In this document: positions 8,762 to 17,077 of the stretch, in pieces | Position numbering within the stretch: the first letter of the stretch is position 1 | How the letters are laid out: each line of letters opens with the position of its first letter | Source of the DNA: Austwickia chelonae | GTDB lineage: Bacteria; Actinomycetota; Actinomycetes; Actinomycetales; Dermatophilaceae | DNA length: 64,000 nucleotides | Reading direction: 5' to 3' | NCBI RefSeq assembly: GCF_003391095.1 | Contig: NZ_CP031447.1 | Location: 2,976,001 to 3,040,000 of the forward strand | Position numbers and translations under genes: made by a program | The notes under the pieces: generated by a model | What the model was told of the DNA's origin: nothing | Database searches by the model: none | Seen by the model: only the letters and a program-made list of their open reading frames with translations

Positions 8762-9397
8762 ATGACCCACGCGCCCGAAACCGAAGATGTCACCGCGATC
8801 GTGCTCTGCGGCGGCACCTCACGACGCTTCGGCGGCGGCGACAAGACCACCGCGCAGGTCGACGGCGAAAGCATCCTCAACCGGCTGCTCCTCGGGCTGC
8901 CCGACCGGTGGACGGTGATCTGCGTCGGCACCCCACGCCCGACGGCCCGCCCCGTGATCTGGACGAGAGAAGACCCGCCCGGCAGCGGCCCGCTCGCCGG
9001 GATCGCCGCCGGGATCGCCGAGAGCCGCACCCGGTACACCGTCGTCCTCGCCGGCGACCAGCCCTTCGCCGCCGAAGCCGTCCGTGATCTCGTGACCGCG
9101 CTCGCCGCCGCCGACGACGGGCTCCACGACCGGTACACCGCGGCCCAGAACACCCCCGAAAAACACGTCGACGGCGTTCAAGCCCTCGACACCGCCGGCG
9201 AACACCAACCGCTCCTGGCCGCCTATCGCACCCAGGCCCTGCGCGCCGTCCTGCCCGTCGACGCCCGCAATCGCGGGGTACGCCGCGTCCTCGCACCCCT
9301 GCACTGCACCGGCCTCGACGTCGCCGGGCACACCACCTGGGATGTCGACACCACCGAAGACCTGGCCCGCGCCCAGCAACACGTCCGCGGCACCTGA
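8762..9397 (+). CDS. mobA: Molybdenum cofactor guanylyltransferase MobA-like
   Basis: A 211-residue nucleotidyltransferase that would attach GMP to molybdopterin to make MGD for molybdoenzymes. The N-terminus has the MobA/GlmU-like loop VLCGGTSRRFGGGDKTT (about residues 14-30) with the catalytic Lys. PPGSGPLAGIAAGIA and VVLAGDQPF follow, the latter with the metal-binding Asp; the C-terminal TWDVDTTEDLARA is also typical. The length is normal. The ATG at 8762 was chosen because the family begins just before the loop; no good ribosome site is visible. No molybdoenzyme is nearby. A related NTP transferase such as MocA is the alternative. Confidence 0.82.
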   Translation: MTHAPETEDVTAIVLCGGTSRRFGGGDKTTAQVDGESILNRLLLGLPDRWTVICVGTPRPTARPVIWTREDPPGSGPLAGIAAGIAESRTRYTVVLAGDQPFAAEAVRDLVTALAAADDGLHDRYTAAQNTPEKHVDGVQALDTAGEHQPLLAAYRTQALRAVLPVDARNRGVRRVLAPLHCTGLDVAGHTTWDVDTTEDLARAQQHVRGT

Positions 9398-9443
9398 CCC
9401 CCGGCATCGCCCCGATCCGAGGAAGCCCGTCTAGGGTTGGTCC

Positions 9444-10427
9444 ATGCAGGCCATCACCATCCCCACCCCCGGTGACGACGTCGACGCCCTGGTCCTTGCC
9501 GAGGTCACCGACCCCACACCCGCCCCCGACGAGATCGTCATCGACGTCGCCGCAGCCGGAGTGAACCGGGCCGACCTGCTCCAACGCCGAGGTTTCTACG
9601 ACCCGCCCCCCGGCGCCTCCCCCCTACCCGGCCTCGAAGTCGCCGGGACCGTCTCCGTCGTCGGCAACCAGGTCACCACCTGGCGGGTCGGCCAAGAGGT
9701 CTGCGCTCTACTCACCGGCGGCGGCTACGCCGAGAAGGTCGCCGTCCCCGCCGGACAAGTACTACCCGTACCCAGCGGACTCAGCCTCGTCGAAGCCGCC
9801 TCCCTGCCCGAAGTGGCCTGCACCGTCTGGTCGAACCTGTTCATGACCGCCCACCTGCGCCCCGGCGAAGTCGTCCTCCTGCACGGCGGCTCCTCCGGCA
9901 TCGGCACCATGGCCATCCAGCTCGCCCGTGAAGTCGGCGCCACCGTCGCCGTCACCGCCAGCACCGACCTCAAACTCGACGCCTGCCGCAGCCTCGGCGC
10001 CGAAATCCTCATCAACTACCGGGAGAGCGACTTCGTCGAAGAGATCCGCACCGCCACCGACGGACGCGGCGCAGACGTCGTCCTCGACCTCGTCGGCGCC
10101 AAATACCTCCAACGCAACATCAAAGCCCTCGCCACCGGTGGACGACTCGTCGTCATCGGCCTCCAAGGCGGAGTCAAAGCCGAGATCAACCTCAACGCCC
10201 TGCTCACCAAACGGGCCACCCTCACCGCCACCTCCCTACGCGCCCGCCCGGCAGAGGAGAAAGTCGCCATCGTGGCTGCCGTCCGGGAACACGTGTGGCC
10301 CCTCGTCGAAGCCGGACGGGTTCAGCCCGTCGTTCACGAGACCCTGCCCCTGGCCGAGGCCGCCGAAGCCCACCGGATGCTGGAAGCCAGCAGCCACATC
10401 GGGAAGGTCGTCCTCGCCGTCGAGTGA
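9444..10427 (+). CDS. NAD(P)H-quinone oxidoreductase, zinc-free MDR family
   Basis: A 327-residue medium-chain reductase of the QOR/PIG3 group, which reduces quinones or enones with NADPH. The GroES-like N-terminus (VNRADLLQRRGFYDPPPGASPLPGLEVAG) is characteristic of PIG3-like proteins. The Rossmann fold follows with LLHGGSSGIGTMAIQLA at about 152-168 and ADVVLDLVGAKY. The cysteines that bind zinc in alcohol dehydrogenases are absent. It sits alone, followed by the iron-box-preceded permease operon. The physiological substrate is unknown. Confidence 0.88.
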   Translation: MQAITIPTPGDDVDALVLAEVTDPTPAPDEIVIDVAAAGVNRADLLQRRGFYDPPPGASPLPGLEVAGTVSVVGNQVTTWRVGQEVCALLTGGGYAEKVAVPAGQVLPVPSGLSLVEAASLPEVACTVWSNLFMTAHLRPGEVVLLHGGSSGIGTMAIQLAREVGATVAVTASTDLKLDACRSLGAEILINYRESDFVEEIRTATDGRGADVVLDLVGAKYLQRNIKALATGGRLVVIGLQGGVKAEINLNALLTKRATLTATSLRARPAEEKVAIVAAVREHVWPLVEAGRVQPVVHETLPLAEAAEAHRMLEASSHIGKVVLAVE

Positions 10428-10467
10428 CCGACCACCGACGGTTCAGCTGCCGGACATTCCACCCATC

Positions 10468-10486
10468 CAGGCTTAGGGCAACCTAA
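10468..10486 (+). promoter_or_regulatory. Degenerate DtxR/IdeR-type iron box
   Basis: TTAGGGCAACCTAA is a compact palindrome 25 bases before the permease start. In the best register it matches 13 of 19 positions of the IdeR consensus TWAGGTWAGSCTWACCTWA. Its place before a siderophore-type permease operon is what one expects of a site for iron-dependent repression, but the spacing of the half-sites is not standard. Confidence 0.45.
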
Positions 10487-10510
10487 GTATGGTGTGATAC
10501 CAAGGCACAC

Positions 10511-11509
10511 ATGACCCGTCGGCTTCCCGGTGTCGTCGCGCTGATCGGCGGCCTTCTCCTCGCCACTTGCCTCAGCCTCGCCATCGGCGCGCGCACCGTC
10601 CCCCCGGGTCAGATCCTCGACACCCTGCTCGCCGGCCCCGGCCAACGCAGCGACATCGCCGTCGTCGTATGGGAACTGCGCGTCCCCCGCACCGCGATCG
10701 CCGTCGCCGTCGGCGCCGCCCTCGGGCTCGCCGGGGCACTCGTCCAAGGACATACCCGCAATCCGTTGGCCGACCCCGGCATCCTCGGCGTCACCGCCGG
10801 CGCGTCCTTCTTCGTCGTCCTCGGTGCCTTCCTCTTCCGGGTGACCGACCCGCAGGCACAGGTCTGGTTCGCCTTCGTCGGCGCCGCGGTCGGTACAGCC
10901 GCCGTCTTCGCGGTCTGCGCCGCCGGGAACAACAGCGTCAACCCGTTGACCCTGGTCCTCGCCGGCGCCGCACTCAGCGCCTTCCTGACCGCTTTGACCA
11001 GTGCGATGGCCCTCACCGACGACACCAGCCTGAACATCCGCCGGTTCTGGGCCGCCGGGTCCGTCGCCGCCCGCGACCTCGACGCCCTCAGCCATGTCCT
11101 CCCCTACCTGGTCGTCGGCGCCGTCCTCGCCCTGGCCACCGGCCCCACCCTGACCGTCCTCGCTCTCGGCGACGACAGCGCCCGCGCCTTGGGCGTACCG
11201 ATCACCCTCGTCCGCTGGGCCGGTTTCCTCACCATCGCCCTGCTCACCGGCGCCGCGACCGCCGTCGCCGGGCCGATCAGCTTCCTCGGCCTCGTCGTCC
11301 CGCACATGGCGCGTGCCGTGACCGGGCCGGACTACCGGTGGCTGCTGCCCTGTTCCGCCTTGTTGGGGTCGATCATCATCCTGCTGGCCGACACCGCGGG
11401 GCGGATCATCGCGATCCCCGGCGAGGTGGAAGTCGGCATCGTCACCGCCTTGCTGGGCGCGCCCGTCTTCATCGCTCTCGTCCGCCGTCGATCGCTGGTG
11501 CACCTATGA
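10511..11509 (+). CDS. Siderophore ABC permease 1, FecCD family
   Basis: A 332-residue, roughly ten-helix permease of the FecCD family, likely half of a heterodimeric ferric-siderophore channel. Landmarks are VVWELRVPRTAIAVAVGAALGLAG, NPLADPGILGVTAGASF and GPISFLGLVVPHMAR. It overlaps the next permease by ATGA (stop 11507-11509, start 11506), so the pair is translationally coupled, as in FepDG/FhuB-type systems. There is no binding protein in this operon; the lipoprotein at 39854-40855 is a candidate partner. An iron box precedes it. Confidence 0.92.
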   Translation: MTRRLPGVVALIGGLLLATCLSLAIGARTVPPGQILDTLLAGPGQRSDIAVVVWELRVPRTAIAVAVGAALGLAGALVQGHTRNPLADPGILGVTAGASFFVVLGAFLFRVTDPQAQVWFAFVGAAVGTAAVFAVCAAGNNSVNPLTLVLAGAALSAFLTALTSAMALTDDTSLNIRRFWAAGSVAARDLDALSHVLPYLVVGAVLALATGPTLTVLALGDDSARALGVPITLVRWAGFLTIALLTGAATAVAGPISFLGLVVPHMARAVTGPDYRWLLPCSALLGSIIILLADTAGRIIAIPGEVEVGIVTALLGAPVFIALVRRRSLVHL

Positions 11510-12606
11510 CCTGTCAGTCGCCCTCTGTCGTCGAATCCGTCACCGTCCCCGACGAGGTCTTGCGAGGAGGGCGACGTCATCTGCGGGTGGGGCCGTTGTC
11601 CCTGTTGGTGTCCGTCCGGAATGTCGTGTTGGCCGTGTGTTGTCTCCTGGTGGGAGTGCTCGTCCTGGCTGCCGGGCTCACCGTCGGTGACTACCCGTTG
11701 ACGGTGCCGGACGTGCTGCGCATCCTCGGCGGCTACGGCACTGCCATCGAGACCCGGATCGTGGTGGAGTGGCGGTTGGCGCGCGCCCTGGTGGCCGGTG
11801 CGGTCGGTCTGGCGTTGGGGTTGGCGGGGGCGTTGACGCAGAACACGGCTCGTAATGCTTTGGCCAGTCCGGACATTCTGGGGATCTCGATGGGTGCGTC
11901 GGCGGCGGCGGTCGCGGTGATCGCTGCCGGTGCCACGGGGGTGGTCGTGTCCGCGGTGGCGATCCCGGTGGCCTCCTTGGTGGGTTCTTTGGCGACGGCG
12001 GCGACGATCTATCTGTTGGCGTGGAAGCAGGGCATCGATACTTACCGGCTCGTGCTGATCGGTATCGGGGTGAACTCGATGCTGGCGTCCTCGGTGACTT
12101 TCGTGTTGGTGCGTGCCGATCTGAATACGGCTTCGCGGGCGACGGCGTGGCTTTCGGGGAGTGTCAACGGCCGGTCCTGGCCGGAGCTGGTGCCCTTGTC
12201 GGTGGTGCTGGCGGTGACGGTGTTGGTGCTGCCGGTGGCGGCGCACGAGTTGACGGCGTTACGGCTGGGTGAGGACAGTGCGTCGGCGTTGGGGGTGGAT
12301 CTGCATCGGGCGCGGCGTCGGTTGTTGTTCGTCGCGATCGCGTTGACGGCGGTGTCGGTGGCGGCGGCGGGGCCGGTCGGTTTCGTGGCTTTCGTGGCTC
12401 CGCAGCTGGCCAGGCGGATCTTCGCGACGAGCACTCCGCCGTTGGTGGGTAGCGCCTTGTGTGGGGCCTTGCTGGTGCTGACGGCCGATCTGGTGGCGCG
12501 CACGCTGCTGCCCTGGGAGTTGCCGGTCGGGATCGTCACGGCCGCGATCGGTGGGCCCTTCCTGCTGTACGTCATCATTCGCACCGACCGGAAGGTCACC
12601 TTGTGA
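11506..12606 (+). CDS. Siderophore ABC permease 2, FecCD family
   Basis: A 366-residue second permease of the FecCD family, with a longer polar N-terminus (about 40 residues) before the first helix at VRNVVLAVCCLLVGVLVL. Family motifs are VVEWRLARALVAGAVGLALG, NALASPDILGISMGASAAA and AGPVGFVAFVAPQLARR. It differs clearly from permease 1, pointing to a heterodimeric channel. The start is the ATG overlapping the previous stop; the open frame extends far upstream but that part is a shadow. It overlaps the ATPase start by GTGA. Confidence 0.92.
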   Translation: MTCQSPSVVESVTVPDEVLRGGRRHLRVGPLSLLVSVRNVVLAVCCLLVGVLVLAAGLTVGDYPLTVPDVLRILGGYGTAIETRIVVEWRLARALVAGAVGLALGLAGALTQNTARNALASPDILGISMGASAAAVAVIAAGATGVVVSAVAIPVASLVGSLATAATIYLLAWKQGIDTYRLVLIGIGVNSMLASSVTFVLVRADLNTASRATAWLSGSVNGRSWPELVPLSVVLAVTVLVLPVAAHELTALRLGEDSASALGVDLHRARRRLLFVAIALTAVSVAAAGPVGFVAFVAPQLARRIFATSTPPLVGSALCGALLVLTADLVARTLLPWELPVGIVTAAIGGPFLLYVIIRTDRKVTL

Positions 12607-13469
12607 GCCTCAACGAAGCCACTCCTACTGTTGTCGGCCCTGTTGCCGGACCGGATCCGCGGGCGGCGGCACCGCGGTTGACGGTGCACGGCGCTCGGAT
12701 CGGGTACGGCGACAAGGTCGTCCTGCCGGAGGTCGATCTGTCCATTCCGACGGGGGTGATCACCACGGTCATCGGGCCGAACGGGTGTGGGAAGTCGACG
12801 TTGTTGCGCAGCTTGGCGCGACTGCTGCCGCCGTTGGCCGGGCGGGTCTGTCTGGACGGGCAGGATCTGTACCGGTTGCGTCCTCGGCAGGTGGCCACCG
12901 TGATCGGTCTGCTCCCGCAGATGCCGGTCGCCCCGGAGGGGATGACGGTCGCCGATCTGGTCGCTCTGGGAAGGCATCCGCATCACAGTTGGCTGCGCCA
13001 GTGGGCGGCGGATGACGCCGATCATGTCCGGCGGGCCTTGGAGCTGACGGGGGTGGGTGACCTGGCGGGGCGCACCGTGGACACGCTGTCGGGTGGGCAG
13101 CGGCAGCGGGTGTGGCTGGCGATGGCGTTGGCCCAGGACACCGACATCGTGCTTCTCGACGAGCCGTCCACCTACCTGGACCTGGCGCATGCCTTGGATC
13201 TGCTCGACCTGGTCGATGTCCTGCACGACGAGCGGGGGCGCACCGTGGTGATGGTCCTGCACGATCTGGTGCTCGCGACCAGGTACAGCGACCACCTGGT
13301 GGTGATGAAGGACGGCCGAGTGGTGACGGCCGGGGCACCGCAGGAGGTCATCACGGCGGAACTCCTGGCGGAGGTCTTCGGGCTACAGGCTCAGGTAGTG
13401 TCCGATCCGGTCAGCGACCGGCCGTTGATCGTTCCGATCGGGCGTAGGCACACCACGGTCGTGCGCTGA
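12603..13469 (+). CDS. Siderophore ABC ATPase, FepC type
   Basis: A 288-residue ATPase that completes the operon. Walker A is GPNGCGKST (about residues 58-66), signature LSGGQRQRVWLAMA, Walker B DIVLLDEPSTYLD, and the switch His in VMVLHDLVLATRYSDHLV. LVALGRHPHHSWLRQW matches FepC/FhuC proteins, where aromatic residues follow GRHP. The GTG start overlaps the upstream stop. The first about 25 residues are a polar extension. Predicted role: energising uptake of a ferric siderophore, probably the one made by the NRPS locus about 27 kb away. Confidence 0.93.
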   Translation: MSLNEATPTVVGPVAGPDPRAAAPRLTVHGARIGYGDKVVLPEVDLSIPTGVITTVIGPNGCGKSTLLRSLARLLPPLAGRVCLDGQDLYRLRPRQVATVIGLLPQMPVAPEGMTVADLVALGRHPHHSWLRQWAADDADHVRRALELTGVGDLAGRTVDTLSGGQRQRVWLAMALAQDTDIVLLDEPSTYLDLAHALDLLDLVDVLHDERGRTVVMVLHDLVLATRYSDHLVVMKDGRVVTAGAPQEVITAELLAEVFGLQAQVVSDPVSDRPLIVPIGRRHTTVVR

Positions 13470-13671
13470 GCTGTCGTCGCTGCTGCGGGTCGCGGGATCG
13501 CGGTGGGGGACGGGTGGCAGATGGCGGGGTCGGCCGTGTCGGGATCCGCGGTGGCGCGGCGTGTCGCTGTCGAGGGCGGCCTGCTTTGTTCAACCCGGAA
13601 CCGGCTGATCGCGAGCAGAACCCCCCGGTTAACGTGGGTGGCCGACGCCGACCAGCCATAAGGAAGCAGCG

Positions 13672-14613
13672 ATGACTGACCACGACGAACGTTCCCTGGA
13701 GGAAGAGCCGGTGCGCGCAAATATGCGGCTGGCCCCCTTCGAAGCCATGTCCCATTGGGTCAGGACCCTGGAGGATGCCTCCTGGCCGCTGACGGAGAGC
13801 GCTTTCCGTGAGACCGTCGACCGTTTCGGGTGGGGGCAGTCGTGGCCGACGCAGCAGGGGGACCAGGTCACTGCCGTGGAGGTGGCGGTGACCGATCAGG
13901 TGGGTGTGCTTCCGCCGGAGGAGGAGAAGTCGTTGGCGTTGAACATCTTCGCCGATGTCTGTAACCACTTCCGTCAGGTGCGGGGCATGCCGGAGAGTTC
14001 GGTGTGTGATGGGTCGACCATGATGATGGCCTGGCGGTTGGCCAATGGCGGTTCTGCGCTGGTGAAGAAGACCCGTTGGGGGGTCACCCTGTGGGTGATG
14101 GGCCCGGCGCGTGCCGAGGAGATGCGTGCTACGCCGTGGGGGCAGGTGAACCGGTGGACCACCTGGGAGGACTTCGAGGCGGCACTCACCCGGGTGTTGC
14201 GGGAGCAGTTGGATGCCCGTACCCGGGTCACGTTCTTCTCTTGTGGGGACGACGGCGAGTCCGGCCCGAGTGTGGAGATCGACAAGAACGAACCGGATTG
14301 GCACGAGTCACCTGATCTGTTGATCAGCGGGGTCGTTCAGGGGGTGGGGCAGTCGCTCCCCGAGGACGTGTCGGTGGCTGGTTGGGAGTGGGTTGAGGAG
14401 AACGGCTGCTGGTCGATGCGGCATCTGTGGCCGGCTCCGTGGGATCTGTATCCGTTGATCGCGCAGTCGGTGTGCGTGATGATGCGCAGCCACGGGGTGT
14501 CGTCTCCTGACCAGTTGTCCTATGCGGCGTACCGGTCGGTGTCGGAGGACGGTCTATTGCCCGAGGAGGGTGTGCTTTTCGGGGAATTGGGGATCCGGCG
14601 GGCGACGGCCTGA
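13672..14613 (+). CDS. Unknown two-domain cytoplasmic protein (DUF6301/TY-Chap-like)
   Basis: A 313-residue acidic, Trp-rich soluble protein without signal peptide or membrane segment. The first half (DASWPLTESAFRETVDRFGW) resembles the actinobacterial DUF6301 pattern. The second half (NRWTTWEDFEAALTRVLREQLDARTRVTF) resembles TY-Chap-type or YbjN-like chaperone/immunity domains. Both assignments rest on pattern memory only. GGAAG lies 8 bases before the ATG. Such proteins often sit near secretion or polymorphic-toxin loci; none is visible here apart from the cytolysin downstream, which has its own AT-rich upstream region. Function unknown. Confidence 0.65.
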   Translation: MTDHDERSLEEEPVRANMRLAPFEAMSHWVRTLEDASWPLTESAFRETVDRFGWGQSWPTQQGDQVTAVEVAVTDQVGVLPPEEEKSLALNIFADVCNHFRQVRGMPESSVCDGSTMMMAWRLANGGSALVKKTRWGVTLWVMGPARAEEMRATPWGQVNRWTTWEDFEAALTRVLREQLDARTRVTFFSCGDDGESGPSVEIDKNEPDWHESPDLLISGVVQGVGQSLPEDVSVAGWEWVEENGCWSMRHLWPAPWDLYPLIAQSVCVMMRSHGVSSPDQLSYAAYRSVSEDGLLPEEGVLFGELGIRRATA

Positions 14614-14882
14614 GCTTGTTCGTGGAGGGTGCCGGGGTCGGCCCGGAAGCGGGCTTCTGGAGGTGTTCCAGGGTGCGTGTCCGGACCGGCCCCGGCTGCA
14701 TAATAGATACGCTGCTCAATATAAAAAACAGGAATTATCTGCTATTATTTTTTGTACAACAATGGCGTGCAGTTATTTGCGGGACATTTCATCCAACGTA
14801 CGCATGATTCAAAGTCACGTTTTGGCTAAATGAAACTCCACCAAAAGTTCCCCAACGCCCAAAAAACTTCATTTTTTTAGGT

Positions 14883-14903
14883 CATATAGGACATATAGGA
14901 CAT
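14883..14903 (+). repeat. Tandem catatagga direct repeats
   Basis: Two exact head-to-tail copies of the 9-mer catatagga followed by cat, about 105 bases before the cytolysin start. The 9-base period, close to one helical turn, is compatible with a regulator binding the same face of DNA, but no function is shown. Confidence 0.5.
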
Positions 14904-14930
14904 CACGGACTTGCCCCCTCGTGTTAGCGT

Positions 14931-14942
14931 CCGAACGTTCGG
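14931..14942 (+). promoter_or_regulatory. Perfect palindrome ccgaacgttcgg, candidate operator
   Basis: A 12-base perfect palindrome lies 66 bases upstream of the cytolysin ATG, just before an AT-rich segment that could hold the promoter. It resembles a binding site for a dimeric regulator such as TetR. No regulator gene is adjacent, so this is only a candidate. Confidence 0.35.
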
Positions 14943-15008
14943 TTGTCGAAAAATATTTCTTATCGCCAGCCTGGGCCTTCCATCTGAGCCACCCGTGAAG
15001 GATCACAG

Positions 15009-16571
15009 ATGACCATCCCCTTCTCGCCCTCAAAGGCATCAGCAACACTCGCCTCGCTCGTCGTGACCGTCGCCCTCACGGCGCCCGTCGCCTCCTATGC
15101 AGCCCCAGTCACCGGTTCGCCAGCACCGATGGCAGCTCGCTGCTCCGACGACGAAACCAACTCCTACGTCCGCGGCCTCAACTACAAGCCAGAAGACGTC
15201 TTGAAGCATGATGGTGAAAAAATCACCAACCCGCCAAAGAGTGAAGGCGAAATGAAGGACGGCGTCTTCCGTGTCATCACGAAGAACCGCCGCACCATCT
15301 CCAACAAATCGACCGACATTGCCGCCACCAACTCGACTGCCAGCACCATCTATCCTGGCGCTCTTCTCCTGGGCGACAAGAACTTCGTCGAGAATCAGCC
15401 CACTCTCGTCAACATGGACCGCAAACCGTTGACGATGAGCGTCAACCTGCCCGGCATGGACGGCAAGTCCAACAGCGAGTCCGTGAAGAACCCCACCCGG
15501 TCGGACACCAACGGCGCCCTCAACACCCTCCTCGAGCGGTGGAACAAGGACTATGCGCCCAAGTACCCCAACCCGCCGGCCACCATGCAGTACGAAGAAA
15601 CGATGGCCTACACGCAGGACCAGTTGATCGCCAAGTTCGGTGTCGGCTCCGCCATCCCGATCACCAAGCTGGGCGTCGACTTCACCGGCATCCGCGAAGG
15701 CAAGAAGCAGACCTCCGTGGTCTCCTTCAAGCAGATCTTCTACACCGCCTCCGTCAACGACCCGGGCGCCCCCTCGGACATGATCGCCAACAGCGTCTGC
15801 GGGAAAGGCCTGAAAGAGCGCGGCATCAACGCCTCCGCACCGCCCGTGTACGTCTCCAGCGTCTCCTACGGACGCCAGATGTACGTCAAGCTGGAAACCA
15901 GCTCGACCTCCTCCAAGGTCGAGGCCGCGTTCAAGGCCATCGTCAAGGGCGTCGACATCAGCGGCAACATCGAGTACCAGAAGATCATCGCCAACTCGAA
16001 CTTCCGCGCCATCGTCCTCGGCGGATCGTCCAAGGGCCAGTCCGAGGTCGTCACCGGCAAGCTGGCCGACCTGAAGAAGGTCATCAACGCCGACGCGAAC
16101 TACAGCCGCACCAACCCCGGAGTCCCGATCTCCTACACGGCGAAGTTCCTGAAGGACAACGCCCAGGCCGCGGTGCACAACAACTCCGAATACGTCGAGA
16201 CCAAGGTCACCACGTACCGCAACGGCAAGCTCAACCTCGCCCACAAGGGCGGCTATGTCGCCCGGTTCAAGGTCGGCTGGGACGAGATCGCCTACGAGAA
16301 CGGCGAGGAGAAGAAGACCCATAAGGAATGGGATGGCAACGGCAAGGACCGCACCGCCCCCTTCAACACAGTGATCCCGCTGCCTGCCAACGCCCGCAAC
16401 ATCACGGTCTTCGCCGAAGAGGCCACCGGCCTCGCCTGGGAGCCCTGGCGCACCGTCCGCGATGACAAGGACCTGCCCCTGGCCAAGGAGCGGAACATCG
16501 CGATCTGGGGCACCACCCTGCACCCGAAGTCCGACAACAAGGTCCCCGAGGACAAGCACGAGGACGACTGA
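15009..16571 (+). CDS. Secreted cholesterol-dependent cytolysin
   Basis: A 520-residue pore-forming toxin of the thiol-activated (cholesterol-dependent) cytolysin family, secreted to oligomerise on cholesterol-rich host membranes. It has a Sec signal peptide ending near SYAAPVTG. The family core follows: NSYVRGLNYKPEDVLKHDGE, YPGALLLGDKNFVENQPTLV, and a membrane-inserting region around SYGRQMYVKLETSSTSSKVEAAFKA. The C-terminal domain 4 carries the tryptophan-rich undecapeptide as EATGLAWEPWR (about residues 480-490). The canonical form is ECTGLAWEWWR, so the activating Cys is Ala and the second Trp is Pro, a change also seen in pyolysin-like toxins. The length is within the family range. GAAGGA lies about 7 bases before the ATG. 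Confidence 0.95.
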   Translation: MTIPFSPSKASATLASLVVTVALTAPVASYAAPVTGSPAPMAARCSDDETNSYVRGLNYKPEDVLKHDGEKITNPPKSEGEMKDGVFRVITKNRRTISNKSTDIAATNSTASTIYPGALLLGDKNFVENQPTLVNMDRKPLTMSVNLPGMDGKSNSESVKNPTRSDTNGALNTLLERWNKDYAPKYPNPPATMQYEETMAYTQDQLIAKFGVGSAIPITKLGVDFTGIREGKKQTSVVSFKQIFYTASVNDPGAPSDMIANSVCGKGLKERGINASAPPVYVSSVSYGRQMYVKLETSSTSSKVEAAFKAIVKGVDISGNIEYQKIIANSNFRAIVLGGSSKGQSEVVTGKLADLKKVINADANYSRTNPGVPISYTAKFLKDNAQAAVHNNSEYVETKVTTYRNGKLNLAHKGGYVARFKVGWDEIAYENGEEKKTHKEWDGNGKDRTAPFNTVIPLPANARNITVFAEEATGLAWEPWRTVRDDKDLPLAKERNIAIWGTTLHPKSDNKVPEDKHEDD

Positions 16572-16600
16572 CACGGCCGTTGAGAACCACGGCACGCCAT

Positions 16601-16644
16601 CAGCAGCGGGGCCAGGACGAAAATGCGTCCTGGCCCCGCTGCTG
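16601..16644 (+). terminator. Strong hairpin after the cytolysin gene
   Basis: Perfect 19-base arms (cagcagcggggccaggacg and its complement) flank a 6-base loop, 29 bases after the cytolysin stop. No T-run follows, which is common for actinobacterial terminators. It may also end transcription of the opposing small gene. Confidence 0.75.
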
Positions 16645-16672
16645 GTATTCAGACGAAGAAAGGGTGCGTCAT

Positions 16673-16951
16673 CTACTCGGAGCGAACTTTCAGACGTTCG
16701 GAGAACAGATTCCCGCCGCCATAAACAAGACACCCGAGCACCAGCGCCCCCAAGGCGCTGTCGTCGAGCAACCCTTCAGTTTCCTGAAGCACGGCGACAG
16801 CCAGAGCGAAGACAAACCACAGAAATTTATGAAGCTTCCTCGTTCGTACCTCGACGTTGTGCCATAAAAGCAGCTCCCCCGGCTCCAAGCCTCCTCGGGG
16901 CCCCATGGTAAGGCCAAGCCATTCCACCGTTCTCTTCACCACACCTGGCAT
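16673..16951 (-). CDS. Small membrane protein, possible bPH-type fragment
   Basis: A 92-residue protein from ATG 16951 with GAAGGG about 7 bases upstream. MGPRGGLEPGELLLWHN near the N-terminus recalls the 'L.pGE.vl' opening of bacterial PH-like proteins. Two hydrophobic segments follow (LHKFLWFVFALAVAVL and ALGALVLGCLVYGGG). It may be a complete small membrane protein or a truncated piece, as it borders the decayed island. Family assignment is weak. Confidence 0.4.
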   Translation of the reverse strand: MPGVVKRTVEWLGLTMGPRGGLEPGELLLWHNVEVRTRKLHKFLWFVFALAVAVLQETEGLLDDSALGALVLGCLVYGGGNLFSERLKVRSE

Positions 16952-17077
16952 CGCGCAACCCTTCGATCACTGTTGATCCGTAGAGCCACATCACATCACC
17001 GGATACGCATCCAGTCACCCGGATCCGACTCTTGCTCTTCAGGACCACTGAACCGTCCCGGAGTATTCGGAGACTTT

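Larger units (their letters stand above)
14614..15008 (+). other. AT-rich intergenic stretch upstream of the cytolysin
   Basis: About 395 bases without a credible gene. From about 14700 the composition turns sharply AT-rich (runs of A and T, ATTATTTTTTG), unlike all neighbouring DNA. It holds two tandem copies of catatagga (14883-14900) plus a partial third, and a perfect 12-base palindrome (14931-14942). It probably contains the cytolysin promoter, and it looks imported. Confidence 0.6.

Noticed and set aside
10567..11505. Long upstream extension of the second permease frame
   Set aside because: It overlaps permease 1 in another frame and encodes an Arg/Pro-rich shadow; the ATG at 11506 overlapping the stop is the credible start.
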